DNA of 64,000 nt from an uncultured Methanobrevibacter sp. (lineage in GTDB: Archaea > Methanobacteriota > Methanobacteria > Methanobacteriales > Methanobacteriaceae): assembly GCF_947170395.1 (NCBI RefSeq), contig NZ_CAMVTE010000004.1:1-64000 (forward strand), written 5' to 3'. Position 1 is the first letter of the stretch. The number at the start of each line of letters is the position of its first letter. The notes beneath the pieces were generated by a model. That model was not told the origin of the DNA. It saw only the letters and a program-made list of their open reading frames with translations, and made no database searches. Below are positions 63,471 through 64,000 of this stretch, piece by piece. A program made the position numbers and the translations under genes.

Positions 63471-63640
63471 ATATCATGAATAAAATATGTAACTATAACC
63501 TTTATGGGCGGGTTTTAAAAAAATAAAACTTAATAACAAATAATTCTTTAAATCAAGTGAGTATAGCTCACAATAGTCGAATAAACGATTATAAATGAAT
63601 GGTAATTTATAATCCTTTTTAAAGTTTATTTTGAGTAGTA
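63471..63640 (+). ncRNA. Candidate structured RNA 2 or rps3ae leader
   Basis: CTTTATATAT (63471-63480) is a TATA box, giving a start near 63505. The region has hairpins GTGAG-TATAG-CTCAC (63557-63571) and GATTATAAAT-GAATGGTA-ATTTATAATC (63587-63614, perfect 10 bp) followed by T5. An outer pairing CTTTAAA (about 63546) with TTTAAAG (about 63618) encloses both. It could be a small RNA ending at the T-run, or the long 5' leader of rps3ae. Confidence 0.4.
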
Positions 63641-63737
63641 ATTAATAAACTACAAAATTTAAGGCTATTTTTAAAATTTTAATGGCGTTACGCTATATTA
63701 CTAAATATATAATAAATTTTATTAAACGGTAGATATA

Positions 63738-64000
63738 ATGGCAAAAGCAAAATCAAGACGTAGAGTACGTGATACATGGAAAGAAAAGTCCTGGTATACT
63801 ATCAAAACACCAGTGAACTTTGAAGACAAAGAAATTGGAGAAACTCCAGCAAAAGATCCAGAACTTCTCATTGGTAGAGGCGTAGAAGTTACTATGAGAG
63901 AATTAACCGGAGATTTCTCAAAACAATACATCAAACTCAGATTTGAAATTGATAATGTTGCAGGTGATGTTGCAAACACTAAATTCACCGGTCACAAAAC
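63738..64000 (+). CDS. 30S ribosomal protein S3Ae (partial, runs off window)
   Basis: 88 codons of the N-terminus are present (MAKAKSRRRVRDTWKEKSWY ...), including the VxxRGVEVTMRELTGDFSK-like stretch typical of archaeal/eukaryotic S3Ae (eS1). It is a structural protein of the small ribosomal subunit near the mRNA exit. GGTAGAT lies just before the ATG. The rest lies beyond base 64000. Confidence 0.95.
   Translation, partial: MAKAKSRRRVRDTWKEKSWYTIKTPVNFEDKEIGETPAKDPELLIGRGVEVTMRELTGDFSKQYIKLRFEIDNVAGDVANTKFTGHK

Larger units (their letters stand above)
63017..63737. other. 721-base gene-free stretch before rps3ae
   Basis: No protein-coding frame of normal size. It holds the terminator of the NifX-like gene, the two candidate structured RNAs and, at about 63699-63709, a TATA-like CTAAATATATA for rps3ae. 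Between 63200 and 63470 only A+T-rich sequence is seen. Confidence 0.6.

Noticed and set aside
1-64000. tRNA or rRNA genes
   Set aside because: Looked for T-loop (GTTCGAATC-like) and acceptor patterns and for conserved rRNA strings; none was convincing.

Overview
The window looks like chromosome from a pseudomurein-walled methanogenic archaeon close to Methanobrevibacter. It is strongly A+T rich and has archaeal TATA boxes with GGTGAT/GGAGG ribosome binding sites or leaderless starts. It carries methanogen/archaeal genes (mptE for methanopterin synthesis, orc1/cdc6, rtcB with archease, ribosomal protein S3Ae) and very large exported beta-helix 'adhesin-like' proteins of the kind known from that genus. 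The genus call is inference from gene content; no rRNA or tRNA gene is in the window.

Layout. 1-5.9 kb: a lone TnpB insertion with its right-end hairpin, a DUF4258-like gene, a sodium-dependent transporter, small membrane and hypothetical genes including a HEPN-like gene broken by an in-frame TGA, and a CPBP-type membrane protease. 5.9-12.1 kb: a tightly packed operon of a 1125-residue beta-helix protein WITHOUT a signal peptide, three SIS-like proteins (the last fused to a biotinyl/lipoyl-type domain), then a TIR-domain protein. 12.2-13.2 kb: an antitoxin / PIN toxin / antitoxin-like cassette with a clear operator. 13.2-35.3 kb (minus strand): three giant secreted paralogues (beta-helix, papain-like peptidase, beta-helix, Ig-like tail), two of them translationally coupled to a membrane-anchored DUF11-type protein. 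35.3-40.8 kb: a three-gene minus-strand cassette (exported protein, TIR+membrane, divergent TIR+membrane+ectodomain) divergent from a second beta-helix protein lacking a signal peptide. 40.9-49.2 kb: zinc-ribbon and Tyr/Asp-rich membrane proteins, a SpoIIM-like protein and two Ig-repeat surface proteins. 49.3-64 kb: mostly housekeeping genes (dut, an acetolactate-synthase-like enzyme, a GerW/DUF2953 operon, an aminotransferase, mptE, orc1/cdc6, archease, rtcB, a nucleoside phosphorylase, a NifX-like protein, rps3ae).

Two things stand out. First, the cytosolic beta-helix + SIS-like + biotinyl + TIR operon at 5.9-12.1 kb and the related TIR/beta-helix locus at 35.3-40.8 kb look like two versions of one uncharacterised system. 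They share a start-site and N-terminal leader pattern and a beta-helix module header. The same header is used by the secreted adhesins between them, so an intracellular and an extracellular set of beta-helix proteins are interleaved. A signalling or defence role is plausible because of the TIR domains but is inference. Second, the gene-free stretch at 54.3-54.6 kb has four same-orientation copies of a motif matching the archaeal mini-ORB (TTACACTTGAA on the minus strand) next to an A+T-rich tract, 3.4 kb from orc1/cdc6. It is a good candidate replication origin.

Smaller points: a possible orphan TnpB right end in front of dut, a DtxR-like palindrome at 49.3 kb, two structured candidate RNAs before rps3ae, three short genes of 20-57 codons, and a 22-base element shared by two divergent 5' leaders 59 kb apart.
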